From: Haberlea rhodopensis
Taxonomy: Eukaryota; Streptophyta; Magnoliopsida; Lamiales; Gesneriaceae
Direction of reading: 5' to 3'
DNA length: 64,000 nucleotides
Assembly: GCA_907163345.1 (NCBI GenBank)
Contig: CAJQUN010000042.1
Span: forward strand, 5,251,043-5,315,042
Under the pieces are notes generated by a model. That model saw nothing but the letters and a program-made list of their open reading frames with translations. It was not told the DNA's origin and searched no databases. How positions within the stretch are numbered: position 1 is the first letter of the stretch; every line of letters starts with the position of its first letter. Made by a program: the position numbers and the translations under genes. Below, piece after piece: positions 54,493-64,000 of this stretch.

Positions 54493-55055
54493 TTATAAGA
54501 TTTCGTCCTCGAAATCCACATGCATCATCATAACGGAACTAAACATAAAAACATACCAGAGAATAGTTCCGAATAGTGCTGCACCATATGCCGTTCCGTC
54601 TCCCATGTAGCCTCCTCGACACCCCGACGATCCCACTGAACTTTGACCATCGGTAAAACTTTGCTCCGTAGTCTGCGATCCTCTCGATCCAGAATTCTGA
54701 TTGGTCATTCTACGTAGGACACATCTGAGTCTAACTGAACTTCTGTAGGCTGTAAGACATGAGACGGGTCTGGCTCATACTTCCGTAACATAGAGACATG
54801 GAAAACATCATGTATGCCAGACAAGGATGGCGGTAGAGTCAAACGGTAGGCCAAAGTACCGATACGCTGCAATACTTCATATGGACCAACATACCTCGGG
54901 GATAACTTCCCCCGCATACCAAGATGAACTACACCCCTGAAGGGTGAGATTTTCAAGAAGACCCTGTCTCCTACTTGGAATTTCAGCGGTCGTCGCCGCT
55001 TATTGGCATAGGCCGCTTGCCTATCCTGGGCCGCTTTCATCTTTTGGCGTATCAA
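54493..55055 (-). pseudogene. Tekay-like integrase C-terminus and chromodomain
   Basis: FQVGDRVFLKISPFRGV, LSPRYVGPYEVLQRIG, GIHDVFHVSMLRKYEPDPSHVL and LDSDVSYVE are typical of chromoviruses. After a frame change the chromodomain follows as RILDREDRRLRSKVLP and VKVQWDRRGVEEATWETE. This tail defines the Tekay/Del clade and is thought to bias insertion. Confidence 0.9.
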
Positions 55056-55067
55056 CTTTATCTTGTC

Positions 55068-56037
55068 TTACATCTCCTTAATCATATCCGGTCCTCCAAC
55101 CGCTTTACTAGTCAAGTCCTCCCAATACAGCGGTGACCGACATCGTCGTCCGTAAAGAGCTTCAAAAGGAGTTATTTGAATGTTCGTCTGATAACTGTTA
55201 TTATAGGAGAACTCCACCAACGGCACTAAATCCTGCCACGGAGTATCAAACTCCAAAATACATGCCCGCAACATGTCCTCGAGCGTCTGAATGGTACGCT
55301 CTGTTTGGCCGTCAGTCTGAGGGTGATATGCCATACTCAGTCTCACCTCTGTGCCTAAAGCTGTCTGGAGACTCTCCCATAAATGTGAAGTGAACCTTGG
55401 GTCTCTGTCAGACACTATCGAGACTGGAACCCCATGCAACCTCACCACATCCCGCACATATAATTGGGTCAACTTTAGGTACGCAAAAGTCATACAGTAG
55501 GGGATGAAGTGAGCTACCTTCGTTAGCCTAACCACGATCACCCAGATCGCATCAAATCCAGAGGTCGTTCTTGGTAAGTGGGTCACAAAGTCCATAATGA
55601 TATGCCTCCACTTCCACTTAGGTACCTTCAAGCTCTTCAGCTCGCTACCAGGCCTCTGCCTTTACCTGTTGGCAGATCAAACATCTTTTAACGAAAGCGA
55701 TCACATCGTGCTTCATGCGTCTCCACCAGAAGTGACCACTTAGGTCCTTATACATTTTCCTTCCTCCTGGGTGGATATTGAACCGACTACTATGAGCCCG
55801 TTCTGATATTCCTTTAAGCAACTCCGGCGTATCTGGGACTACCCATCGGTTGCTCAGCCTCAAGGAATCATTTTCTGTCATCCTGAACTTTGGTGGCTGT
55901 CCTCGAAGTACTAAAAAAAAACAACCACCTCTGAACCTCATCATCTGACCTCTGGGCTTTCCTGATAATCTCGAATATGTCTGGCTCAGCCAACAAGGTT
56001 GACACTCGCACCGGCGACGCGTCCACATCCAAATCAT
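55068..56037 (-). pseudogene. Tekay-like integrase
   Basis: The zinc-binding part reads HSSRFNIHPGGRKMYKDL, HFWWRRMKHD and CLICQQVKAEAW. After a frame break the core follows: WRHIIMDFVTHLP, DAIWVIVVRLTKVAHFIP, LHGVPVSIVSDRDPRFTSHLW and AYHPQTDGQTERTIQTLEDMLRAC, ending EALYGRRCRSPLYWED. In VVRLTK the catalytic-region Asp of VVDRLTK is replaced (Val-Arg). Frameshift near 55640. Confidence 0.9.
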
Positions 56038-56099
56038 AGCCCAGATGGCAATAAGAAGTCATCATCGCTGATAAACACATAGCGTTCTCAGCAGTACTT

Positions 56100-56480
56100 T
56101 TCACTTCCGACTTAAGGCGTCTGCTATCAAATTTGCTTTACATGTATAGTCCATCCATCTTCTTTGTTGCCTATTCAACTCAGCCTGTGTGAACAAAACT
56201 TCAGGCTCTTATAGTCCGTGTAGATGGTAACGACGTACCATGCAAGTAATGCCTCCAAATCTTCGAGGCGAAAATAATGGCTGCCAGCTCCAAATCCTGG
56301 ACTGGGTACCTAGCCTCATGTGGTTTCAGCTGTCTCGATGCATAAGCCACCACATGCTTATCGTGCATCAACACACAGTCCAAACCCTATAGTAACGCAT
56401 CCGTATACAAAGTGAACCTCTTATTCTCAGAAGGAATCACCAACATAGGTGTCGTAATCAAACGACGCTTCAATTCTTGG
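56100..56480 (-). pseudogene. Tekay-like RNase H fragment
   Basis: This contains SENKRFTLYTDALL, GLDCVLMHDKHVVAYASRQLKPHEARYP and DLELAAIIFASKIWRHYLHG. The end is truncated and shifted before integrase (near 56200), with further losses. The catalytic Asp region reads YTDAL instead of YTDAS. Confidence 0.85.
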
Positions 56481-57250
56481 AAGCTTTCCTCACAAGCTTC
56501 GGACCAATAGAACGACACTCCTTTCTGAGTCAGCTGTGCCAGGGGTCTGGCAGTCCCTAAGGATCTGGAGTACTGTTCTCAAGTGCTTCACGTATCCCTC
56601 TTCAATTCGAGAGTAAATAAGCATATCGTCCATGAAAACTATGACGAACTGATCCAAACATGGTTGGAGCACCCTGTTCATCAGGCTCATAAAACAGCTG
56701 GGGCATTCGTCATCCCAAAAGGCATGACCAGGAATTCATAGTGCCCATATCTAGTCCTGAACGCCGTCTTCTGAACATCATCTTCTCTTACTCGAATCTG
56801 ATGGTACCCCGACCTCAGATCGATCTTACTGTAGAGCCTCGTACCCTGCAACTGATCGAACAAGTCATCGATCCTCGGAAGTGGGTACTTGTTCTTTACT
56901 GTAGCCTTGTTCAGTTGTCTGTAGTCAATGCATAGACGCATCGATCCATCTTTCTTCTTAACAATTAAAACTGGTGCACCCCAGGGCGATACGCTAAGGC
57001 GTATATAGCCCTTGTCAAGGAGCTCCTGCAACTGAACATTTAACTATTTTTGCTCCGTTGGTGCCATCCTATACGGGGCACGAGAAATGGTAGACGTCCT
57101 TGGTAGTAACTTAATCCCAAACTCGACCTCTCTCGTCGGTGGGAATCCGGGAATCTCTTCCGGAGCTACACCAGGAAACACCGCCACTACGGGCACATCC
57201 TCAACCTTTAACTCTTTTCCGTCATAACAACAGTATAGATGAGATATCAT
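56481..57250 (-). pseudogene. Tekay-like reverse transcriptase with internal deletion
   Basis: The linker VPVVAVFPGVAPEEIPGFPP leads to RT: GYIRLSVSPWGAPVLIVKKKDGS, LCIDYRQLN, KYPLPRIDDLFDQLQG, YEFLVMPFGMTNAPAV. A one-base loss follows (near 56692), then VIVFMDDMLIYS, where FMDD is the catalytic box. After ILRDCQ near 56555 about 70 residues of the thumb and connection are missing, and the text jumps to the segment preceding RNase H. It could not function. Confidence 0.9.
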
Positions 57251-57592
57251 TTATGGTCTTGTTCCAATAACTGTGCCATCTTGACAACAGATATTAACGG
57301 AATCCTTGAACGGGAATCATCCCCATAGAATGTCCATTGGACTCCCATAACAGACCTGAATCGGACAGTCCTTGCCTGCAGTCCCCAACTGCCTGATACG
57401 TGTTCAGCACACAGATGCCCATATGCATTCGGAGTTTGACATTCCCAGAACAATCAAGTCCGTCCTCAGCACGTTACCCTCAAAATAAATGAGGCCATCA
57501 TAAACAATCTGATCGGTGATCAACCTTCTTTCAGCGGGTGTCGAGACTACAAGAGGCATGGCGACGGATAAGTGCGTATGAAATCTCATCAC
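57247..57592 (-). pseudogene. Tekay-like protease remnant
   Basis: HTHLSVAMPLVVSTPAERR and GNVLRTDLIVLGMSNSECI correspond to the C-terminal half of Gypsy protease. The active-site half and all of gag are absent between here and the PBS at 57814. The text after VLGMS is also disturbed. Confidence 0.8.
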
Positions 57593-58586
57593 CTACTTCA
57601 GCATTTGCTGATATGCTGCAACACAAGGGTTAACAACAATACCCAAAAGCAGTTCATAAAGTACATCGTTAGATAATTAAACATGTTAATATAACATCTT
57701 CTACTTCATATGCAACATACATATAAAACATGTTCAAAAGTAAGCACCTAGCCAACTTATTGCTAAGGCTACCTTCACTCATTCCCGAGTTATCTAACCA
57801 CTGCTCTGATACCACTAATGTGGGGTCTTCCCACCTTAACAGTGATTAAGAGACATAAGAAGGACTAATCATGCATTAATAACCTCTTAGGGTTCTAGTT
57901 GCTACATGAGCTAACAGAATTACAGGACAAATAAAACTTCAAAGTTTATTAGTTACATTCCCATAATGAATGTTAACCTGTAGATTTATACTACTCCTAG
58001 AGTAGATACTAAACAGAAGCTGAATCCTATACGTTCCTGTGCTCCTCGTAGCTCACTGCCTCAACCCGACCCTTAGTCTTTTAGTCCAAAAGTGTACCTA
58101 CAGGAACAACCCATCATGAGCATGTACATCGTTACTTAACATCGTAAGGCAATGGCATATAAATAAATGCATGAAAATAATTGGTAACGTATACTTCCTG
58201 GTTAATCGCATTAACCCTCTTTGGTTGTCCCTGTTTCATAGTCATGCATAAAAATCATTAATTCTTGACATGAATGATTAAAATCATCATCTTATAAATA
58301 TCATCATCTTATAACATCATCATCGTATAAGCATCATCATCTTGTAAATATCATCATCTTATAACATCATCATCATATAAGCATCATCGTCTAATAAATA
58401 TCATCATCTTATAACATCATCATCATATAAGCATCGTCATCATATAAGCATCATCATCTTATAGCATCATCATCTTATAGCATCATAACAAAATATAACA
58501 GTAAATGTACGACATCTTAGTTAAGTGAACATGCTGGTTATTCGTTACCTTCTTGTTGTTGTTCCTGATTCATAATCATGCATATG

Positions 58587-58868
58587 GGCATCTTACCCCG
58601 TGGCATCTTACCACAAATAAACATCGCATGGCCTCTTACCATGTGGGGCATCTTACCCCGTGGCATCTTACCACAAATAAACATCGCATGGCCTCTTACC
58701 ATGTGGGGCATCTTACCCCGTGGCATCTTACCACAAATAAACATCGCATGGCCTCTTACCATGTGGGGCATCTTACCCCGTGACATCTTACCACAAATAA
58801 ACATCGCATGGCCTCTTACCATGTGGGGCATCTTACCCCGTGGCATCTTACCACAAATAAACATCGCA
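58587..58868. repeat. 60-bp LTR minisatellite, five copies
   Basis: Five units are almost identical, with one GTGACATC variant in place of GTGGCATC near 58780. The partner LTR has three. Confidence 0.95.
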
Positions 58869-59203
58869 TTACATCATTATACAAACATCGTATAAACATC
58901 ATCATATAAACATCGTATAAACATCATCATTTCATCGTATAAACATCATCATTTCATCGTATATATATTCATGCGATAAATGCATAATCATAGTGTAGGG
59001 ATGTGTTTTACCGTCCGATGCCCGTACGTCTCTTACGTACCTTTTCAAAAGGAGGAGGAGTCAACAGACTTATCTCCTTGATTGTGCTGGTACCTGGGGT
59101 GGCTCTACACAACCACATAATACAATATTAGGCACCGATACGAGAATCGAAATCAAATTACAAAAAAAGAACATAAAATTTTATCACACGTGAACAGTGA
59201 CTA

Positions 59204-59308
59204 CCGATCGATCGGTCTCCCCCACCGATCGATCGCTAACTGTTCATCATTTTCATTATTTTGCTACGGCATTTGCCGATCGATCGGTGTTCATCACCGA
59301 TCGATCGG
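59204..59308. repeat. Four CCGATCGATCGG-type palindromes in two pairs
   Basis: Starts at 59204, 59225, 59276 and 59297. Both pairs are spaced exactly 21 bp. Confidence 0.92.
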
Positions 59309-60398
59309 TCGTTCTCATACATGCGAGATTTTCCAGAAATCTCGAACACCTCAATTCACACCCTTCAAACTACTTCATAACATACATATAATGCCTAAAC
59401 AAGCATATCAATAGCTTCATCATACTTCCATGCATGTATAAATTAAAGGTTCACTCATAACTTAAACCTACATGCATTAAAATAACCCATCTTTATCAGT
59501 GCTCATCCACATTTTCAGAGAAATAGGGCATCATAACTTCTACCCAGATTTTCGAGCACTACATTTCATAGCAATAATTCTAACACATAAAACATGTAAC
59601 ATGTTCAAACAAACATGCTAGGGGCTTCATACAACCTCTATGTAAACACTTAATTCAAGGTTCAACAAAACCTAAGCTAGCATGCAACATAACCTCATCA
59701 AAATCTTCAACCTCATCCACAATTTCAGGAAAACAGGGCATGTTAGTTCTGCCCAGAATTTCGAGCACTTACTTTCATAACAAGAAAACCAACACATATC
59801 ATAAGTAACATGCTCGAACAAACATGCTAGGAACTTCATAATACTTCCATGTAAACATACATACCAAGGTTTCGTTCATACCTATACTAGCATGCATAAA
59901 ATCATCACCCCAAAACCCAAACTCAACCAAAAACCCAGAAAACAGGGTACCCACTTACCCCTCTCTTTTTGCTCCTCTTTTTTGTAAGCTTTAGCACATA
60001 AAATCACAAGTCTCTCCTTCTCCTATCTGCAGCTCACACCATCGATTTTTGGAAGAAAGAAGGAGGGAAGGAGGTGGAGTGGTGGGAGAGGAGGATAAGG
60101 TATGGGTTGGGAAAGGGGTTGGCAAGTGGGGTGGCTGATTGATTGGGGGGTGGTGAGGTTAGGGTGCCATGTGGTGTTTAATTGTGTCCCGGTATTTCAT
60201 ACGATGTATAAAAATATCTCCCCTTGATATTTTATAATTTTACTACATCCATACAACAATTAAAAACACCTAACATGCTCCCTAAATCATATCATCATAT
60301 CATAATTATAACCCCCAATTAAAGTACCACAACCCTCTTAAACACATCGTAAATCATCATCATAGCACATAATCATATAACATTTCGGGGGTATTACA

Positions 60399-61107
60399 AT
60401 ATGGAGGACGATGGAGTTGAAGGTGGTGGGATTAAAATAGCAATACAAGGAGATCAAGATAGACGATTGAGAAATAAGCAAAAGATGAAGCGATGATCTA
60501 TGAACGAAATCGATACCGGGAGTTTATTTTTGTCTTTAAACACTAGTATTGTTTTGTTTACTTTATTACGATGAACTAAGTTTGTTTATCAATATTAGGG
60601 GACCCTTTGTTTTGAATCTATGTATCTTGACTGGATTCTTATATTCTATGTGCATAATGTACTGTTATCCATGCTTTTGAAGGTTTGACCACATTTGAAT
60701 GATTATATACATCGTAATTAAGATCGATGGAAGATATTACGATACGACATAGTAAATTATGCCGTGAATTTCAGATTGATATCGAGAGATGAGATCAAAT
60801 ACACATGTGATGATGAGATCAAATACACGTGTGATACATAGATTACACAATCGAAAGCTAGTAGTTTTCATGGATCTTAATGCAATATTGATGTGCTAAA
60901 TAAGTGCACAACACCTTACTTCAATTTGATATTATGTTTAATATAGCTCGAGAGAGCATATAGATAAATTCGAAAATAATCGTCATCTTAGAGATATTTG
61001 GATATTCAATCGATGGTCATAGGGATGATATTATTCGTTGCTACCTCCATGAGCACTACCATTAAGTGAGTTTTTCTTCTATACAACGAGTGCACCAACA
61101 CACATGC

Positions 61108-61138
<31 letters not shown>

Positions 61139-61682
61139 TCTATATGTGTTTGTGAATACTGGTGCATAGAAGAAAAACCCCTCAAGGTGTAGCAACCAAG
61201 GTGGACGCATCAATTTTGAGAATGGAGCAAAAAGCTCAAATTAAAAAAGGGAAGAAAAAAAAATTTTAGGGGGTTAAATTATAATTTTAGGGAAAAATGT
61301 AACTTTTGAGGGAGAGCTGCAATTTGGGGGTAAAATATAAATTTTTTTAAAACAAGTTTTTCAGGTTAAATTTTTTTTGGCAAGGCAATTACTTCCTCCC
61401 CTAGCAACACTTGAATGAAAATATTTACATACATATCATCTAATGATTTGATGTTTTTTCAAGGGCAATATTTTTAAGGTAGCATCAAACCAATATAATT
61501 GGATGTCAATTGTCATAAACGATGCGGACGCGAAAGATATAATTAAATCAATTGAATAAAACCTGTGACGTCCAAGTCCCCCCACCTGTCACGCTTTCCC
61601 CCCTTTACTCCATGGCCCGTCGAAATGAATACTCATTCGATCGAGCGGGAACCTTCGAAAATTTTTCTATTCGTTGAGAGAT
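60399..61682. other. Intergenic region and MBD promoter
   Basis: The first 100 bases hold a short frame, MEDDGVEGGGIKIAIQGDQD followed by RRLRNKQKMKR and a stop (60402-60497), directly beside the Gypsy target duplication. It may be the end of a disrupted gene. The rest is AT-rich with a MITE-like foldback at 61037-61196. The last ~120 bases before the MBD start are C-rich and probably include its 5' UTR. Confidence 0.45.
61037..61196. mobile_element. MITE-like foldback with microsatellite loop
   Basis: Termini GTTGCTAC and GTAGCAAC are inverted. The inner arms TTTTTCTTCTAT and ATAGAAGAAAAA pair, and a (TA)n(CA)n run lies between them (about 61107-61138). I see no convincing target duplication. 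Confidence 0.6.
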
Positions 61683-63735
61683 ATGGCGAGTATTGAGGAG
61701 AACAAGCAAGTGGACGTCGTTGTTATAGAGCTTCCTGCTCCATCTGGCTGGATTAAGAAGGTCTCGTTCGCCTGCTTTTTCATCTTTTATTGTTCTTCGT
61801 ATTCTGCTTTCTGGATTTTTTATTTACATAAGGAAATGCGTTTGTATTGTTGATGTGCTTTTCGTCGACATTGATCCTTGTTCGAGTTTAATCCTGGAAT
61901 GTCGGGAATAATTTTGGGGGGGAGTGATGGAGCTAGGTTTTTAGTTGGCTGAAATTTTTCACTTCTTAATGATTCGGAATAATTGTTGTGACTCCATGAG
62001 TAGATTAATCTACGGCTATATTCAATCGTTGTATCCAGAAATTTTTTGTTTTAATTTTGTCGTGAGCTCCTTGTAACATAAGTTACTCCATCAAGTACAA
62101 GTTACTCCACTCATTGGCAAGGTTTCAATTTTGTATTAGACCTGGCTTGTTCACCGTCACCCACATTATCAGTCCACACACGTAACAACCTTTGTAAGCT
62201 CTTATTATTGCCAATTGGTTTTGAGTTGAAACCCATTTATTATTAAAAAAAATTTTGCTTATTCCTTTTGCGATGATGCTGTATTTTTCCCTTCCTGTAG
62301 AATAGTATTTAAATTTGAAAATCGAATTACCAGATTATATCTATAAACTATACTGCCATCTGTCGAGAGGTTAAGTTCAAGTAATCTGTCCTCAAAGAGT
62401 GATGGGGTAAAGAAATGATCTAGTATAGCCATATGGGATTGTTTGAGTACTATGAACTTTTGAATTTCTTTTTCCCTAGATAAATAAAGTTGGCTGAATT
62501 ATAAGATTTATATACACTCAAAGCACACATGTCTGTACCCATGCAAAGAAACTGCATATGCTACATGCTCACTTCAAGATCCCAATGTAAGAGCATCTAG
62601 AGGAATCATGGGATAATTAATTATGTGTTTATTTTTGCATTATTCCTGTGCTTTGAAATGTTGATCTAATTTTTAATATTCGAACTTATACTGAATCAAA
62701 AAATGATAAGAATGCTGAGTATGGTGAAAATGACATGTGGACCCTAAAGCGTTTGCCCTTCAGTTTGGTTGTTCTATACTTGGTGCCAAAAGCATATTGA
62801 TAGAAGTTTCTGAACTTTCTTTATTTTCTTTCTTTTTTGGAAAAATCAGTCTTTGATTTGGAGAAATTCTGGTATGTATGAGTACTTTTTTTTTTCTCTT
62901 CCCTAAAACCATCAGTTCACTCCAAGGAAAGGTGGTACACCTCGAAGAAATGACATTGTTTTCATATCCCCGACCGGAGAAGAGATCAGGCATAAGAGGC
63001 AGTTGGAGCAATACCTCAAATCTCATACTGGCGGACCCGCTGTCTCAGAATTTGACTGGGGTTCAGGTACTCTCACTTGCTTTTTTTTTTTCCCTTGCAC
63101 ACAAGGAGTCTCATGTGAAGTGATGCTAAAACAAATGGATGTACTTGATTAGGATTACAGGTAGTAGATTTTAGTGAATTTTTGCATCTAAAATTTTTTA
63201 GGAGCTCAATCAGCTTTCATATTTTTCAGGTGACAGTCCGAGGCGTTCTGCAAGATTGGGTGAGAAATTAAAGGCAGAAGAAGCACCTGAAAGTGAATCT
63301 CCGAAGAAAAAGCAGAGAAAATCAAGCCTAAAGAAGGAAGCTAAAGAAAAGAATAATAATGCAGAAGTAGAAGATGAAGCCATTGATAACAAGAATGTTG
63401 CTGCAGAAGAAGTTAAAGAAGATACTGGTAACGCAGAGGTTATTACCGATGAAGCTCTTCCTCAGAAGGTTGATATTGAAGTAACAGAGGAGAAAACCGA
63501 GGGAGAAGATGTAGTGGAGGAACCTCCAGATTTAGAAACTACAAAGAATACAGCTACGGAGAGTGCAGATGCTAATGTAGAGGGATCGAAGGATGCAACT
63601 ACTCAGGTCATAGGCGTAAAAACTAAGGAATCTAAGGAGTTAGCGGATGCAAATGTTGACGAATCCAAGGATGCATACCGTGCCGATAAGGGAACACCAG
63701 ACGAGAAGGTCGATGATGCAGAAAAATTGATGTGA
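61683..63735 (+). CDS. MBD11: Methyl-CpG-binding-domain protein, MBD10/MBD11-like (3 exons)
   Basis: Nuclear protein with an N-terminal MBD fold. Exons 61683-61760, 62916-63066 and 63230-63735 have GT/AG borders and compatible phases, giving 244 residues. The protein begins MASIEENKQVDVVVIELPAP. The MBD spans about residues 18-77, with SGWIKKFTPRKGGTPRRNDI, VFISPTGEEI, KRQLEQYLKSH and VSEFDW. Then come a basic block (SPRRSARLGEKL, KKKQRKSSLKKEAKEK) and a long acidic, Glu/Asp/Thr-rich tail. This is the plan of Arabidopsis MBD10/MBD11; those were not among the clear 5-methylcytosine binders, and MBD10 was linked to rRNA gene silencing. Intron 1 is 1155 bp. The frame is intact. MBD10 versus MBD11 cannot be separated here. 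Confidence 0.92.
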
Positions 63736-64000
63736 ATCAGAATAATTCAGAGGAAAAACATGCAGCGAAATTCCAGGATAAGACTGACTCGAAACTGTAG
63801 GGGTAACTAAGCCTTTCTGATTCCGCTGATTTTTTACTGGAACCTCATTCAACTCTGATATTGCATCTATAATTTAGTTAATGTTTTAACTGGTAACTGT
63901 AGATTATCGGAATCCTTGTAGCATGATGTTTATACCTGTTATGTGATGTATTAAGTGGTGTTTTTCCAAGACAAGTTGTAAAACTTGACGGTTGAAAGTT
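63736..64000 (+). other. 3' UTR and downstream flank of the MBD gene
   Basis: AT-rich sequence after the TGA at 63733-63735, probably the 3' UTR. No clear polyadenylation hexamer can be singled out. Confidence 0.5.

Larger units (their letters stand above)
52028..60398 (-). mobile_element. Gypsy Tekay-like element with long LTRs, gag deleted
   Basis: This 8371-bp element is in minus orientation. The LTRs are 52028-54480 (2453 bp) and 57819-60398 (2580 bp), TGTGGGGTC to GTATTACA on the plus strand. The perfect target duplication ATATG is at 52023-52027 and 60399-60403. PBS TGGTATCAGAGCAG is next to the 5' LTR (57814-57801, minus) and the polypurine tract AGTAGGGGAGTAA lies next to the 3' LTR. 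The interior is only 3338 bp. Gag is missing and coding begins within the protease region. I see about a dozen substitutions between the LTRs (about 0.5%), so it is a young insertion of an already defective element. Confidence 0.95.
57819..60398 (-). repeat. 5' LTR of the Tekay-like element
   Basis: This 2580-bp LTR is the partner of 52028-54480. Confidence 0.95.

Noticed and set aside
58587..58868. Regular 60-bp repeats that look CRISPR-like
   Set aside because: The repeats are head-to-tail with no unique spacers, lie in a plant LTR, and have no cas genes nearby.

Overview
This window is nuclear DNA from a flowering plant, almost certainly a eudicot. The introns are spliced at GT/AG, the host genes are plant-type (TMK receptor kinase, HDA8-like histone deacetylase, plant MBD protein), and most of the sequence is LTR retrotransposons primed by initiator-Met tRNA. 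The accessory ORF of the SIRE-type element resembles, as far as I can recall, proteins annotated in Lamiales genomes. An asterid/Lamiales source is therefore a tentative guess.

Layout: (1) 202-39269, minus strand: one TMK-type leucine-rich-repeat receptor kinase gene, now a pseudogene, torn into three segments (37790-39269, 6508-7554, 202-1258). A 5.2-kb Copia element (1259-6502) sits in the kinase domain. A 30-kb nest (7555-37789) sits in the ectodomain, and a 531-bp hAT-like MITE (38555-39085) lies near the 5' end. (2) The 30-kb nest is an old Copia element whose left LTR received a 1.3-kb non-autonomous LTR element, whose leader repeats received a 2.3-kb foldback, and whose reverse transcriptase received a 20-kb chromovirus-like Gypsy element. 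The 3' LTR of that Gypsy in turn holds a 352-bp TRIM and a 10.8-kb SIRE-like Copia with an extra downstream reading frame. Most insertions are confirmed by target-site duplications, and LTR divergence falls from outside to inside. (3) 40054-45012, minus: an apparently intact three-exon HDA8-like histone deacetylase, with a 2.3-kb non-autonomous LTR element in intron 1. (4) About 45.5-51.9 kb: LTR remnants, a 161-bp tandem satellite, a MITE and a CCCGGG-rich minisatellite. (5) 52028-60398: a Tekay-like Gypsy element in minus orientation, with young LTRs but a decayed coding region. (6) 61683-63735, plus: an intact three-exon MBD10/11-like gene.

The only host genes that look functional are the deacetylase and the MBD protein, both chromatin proteins; I draw no functional link from their proximity. 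The least expected signal is a set of GATCGATC-centred palindromes in the LTRs of several distinct Gypsy families. They recur as pairs whose starts lie 20-22 bp, mostly exactly 21 bp, apart.
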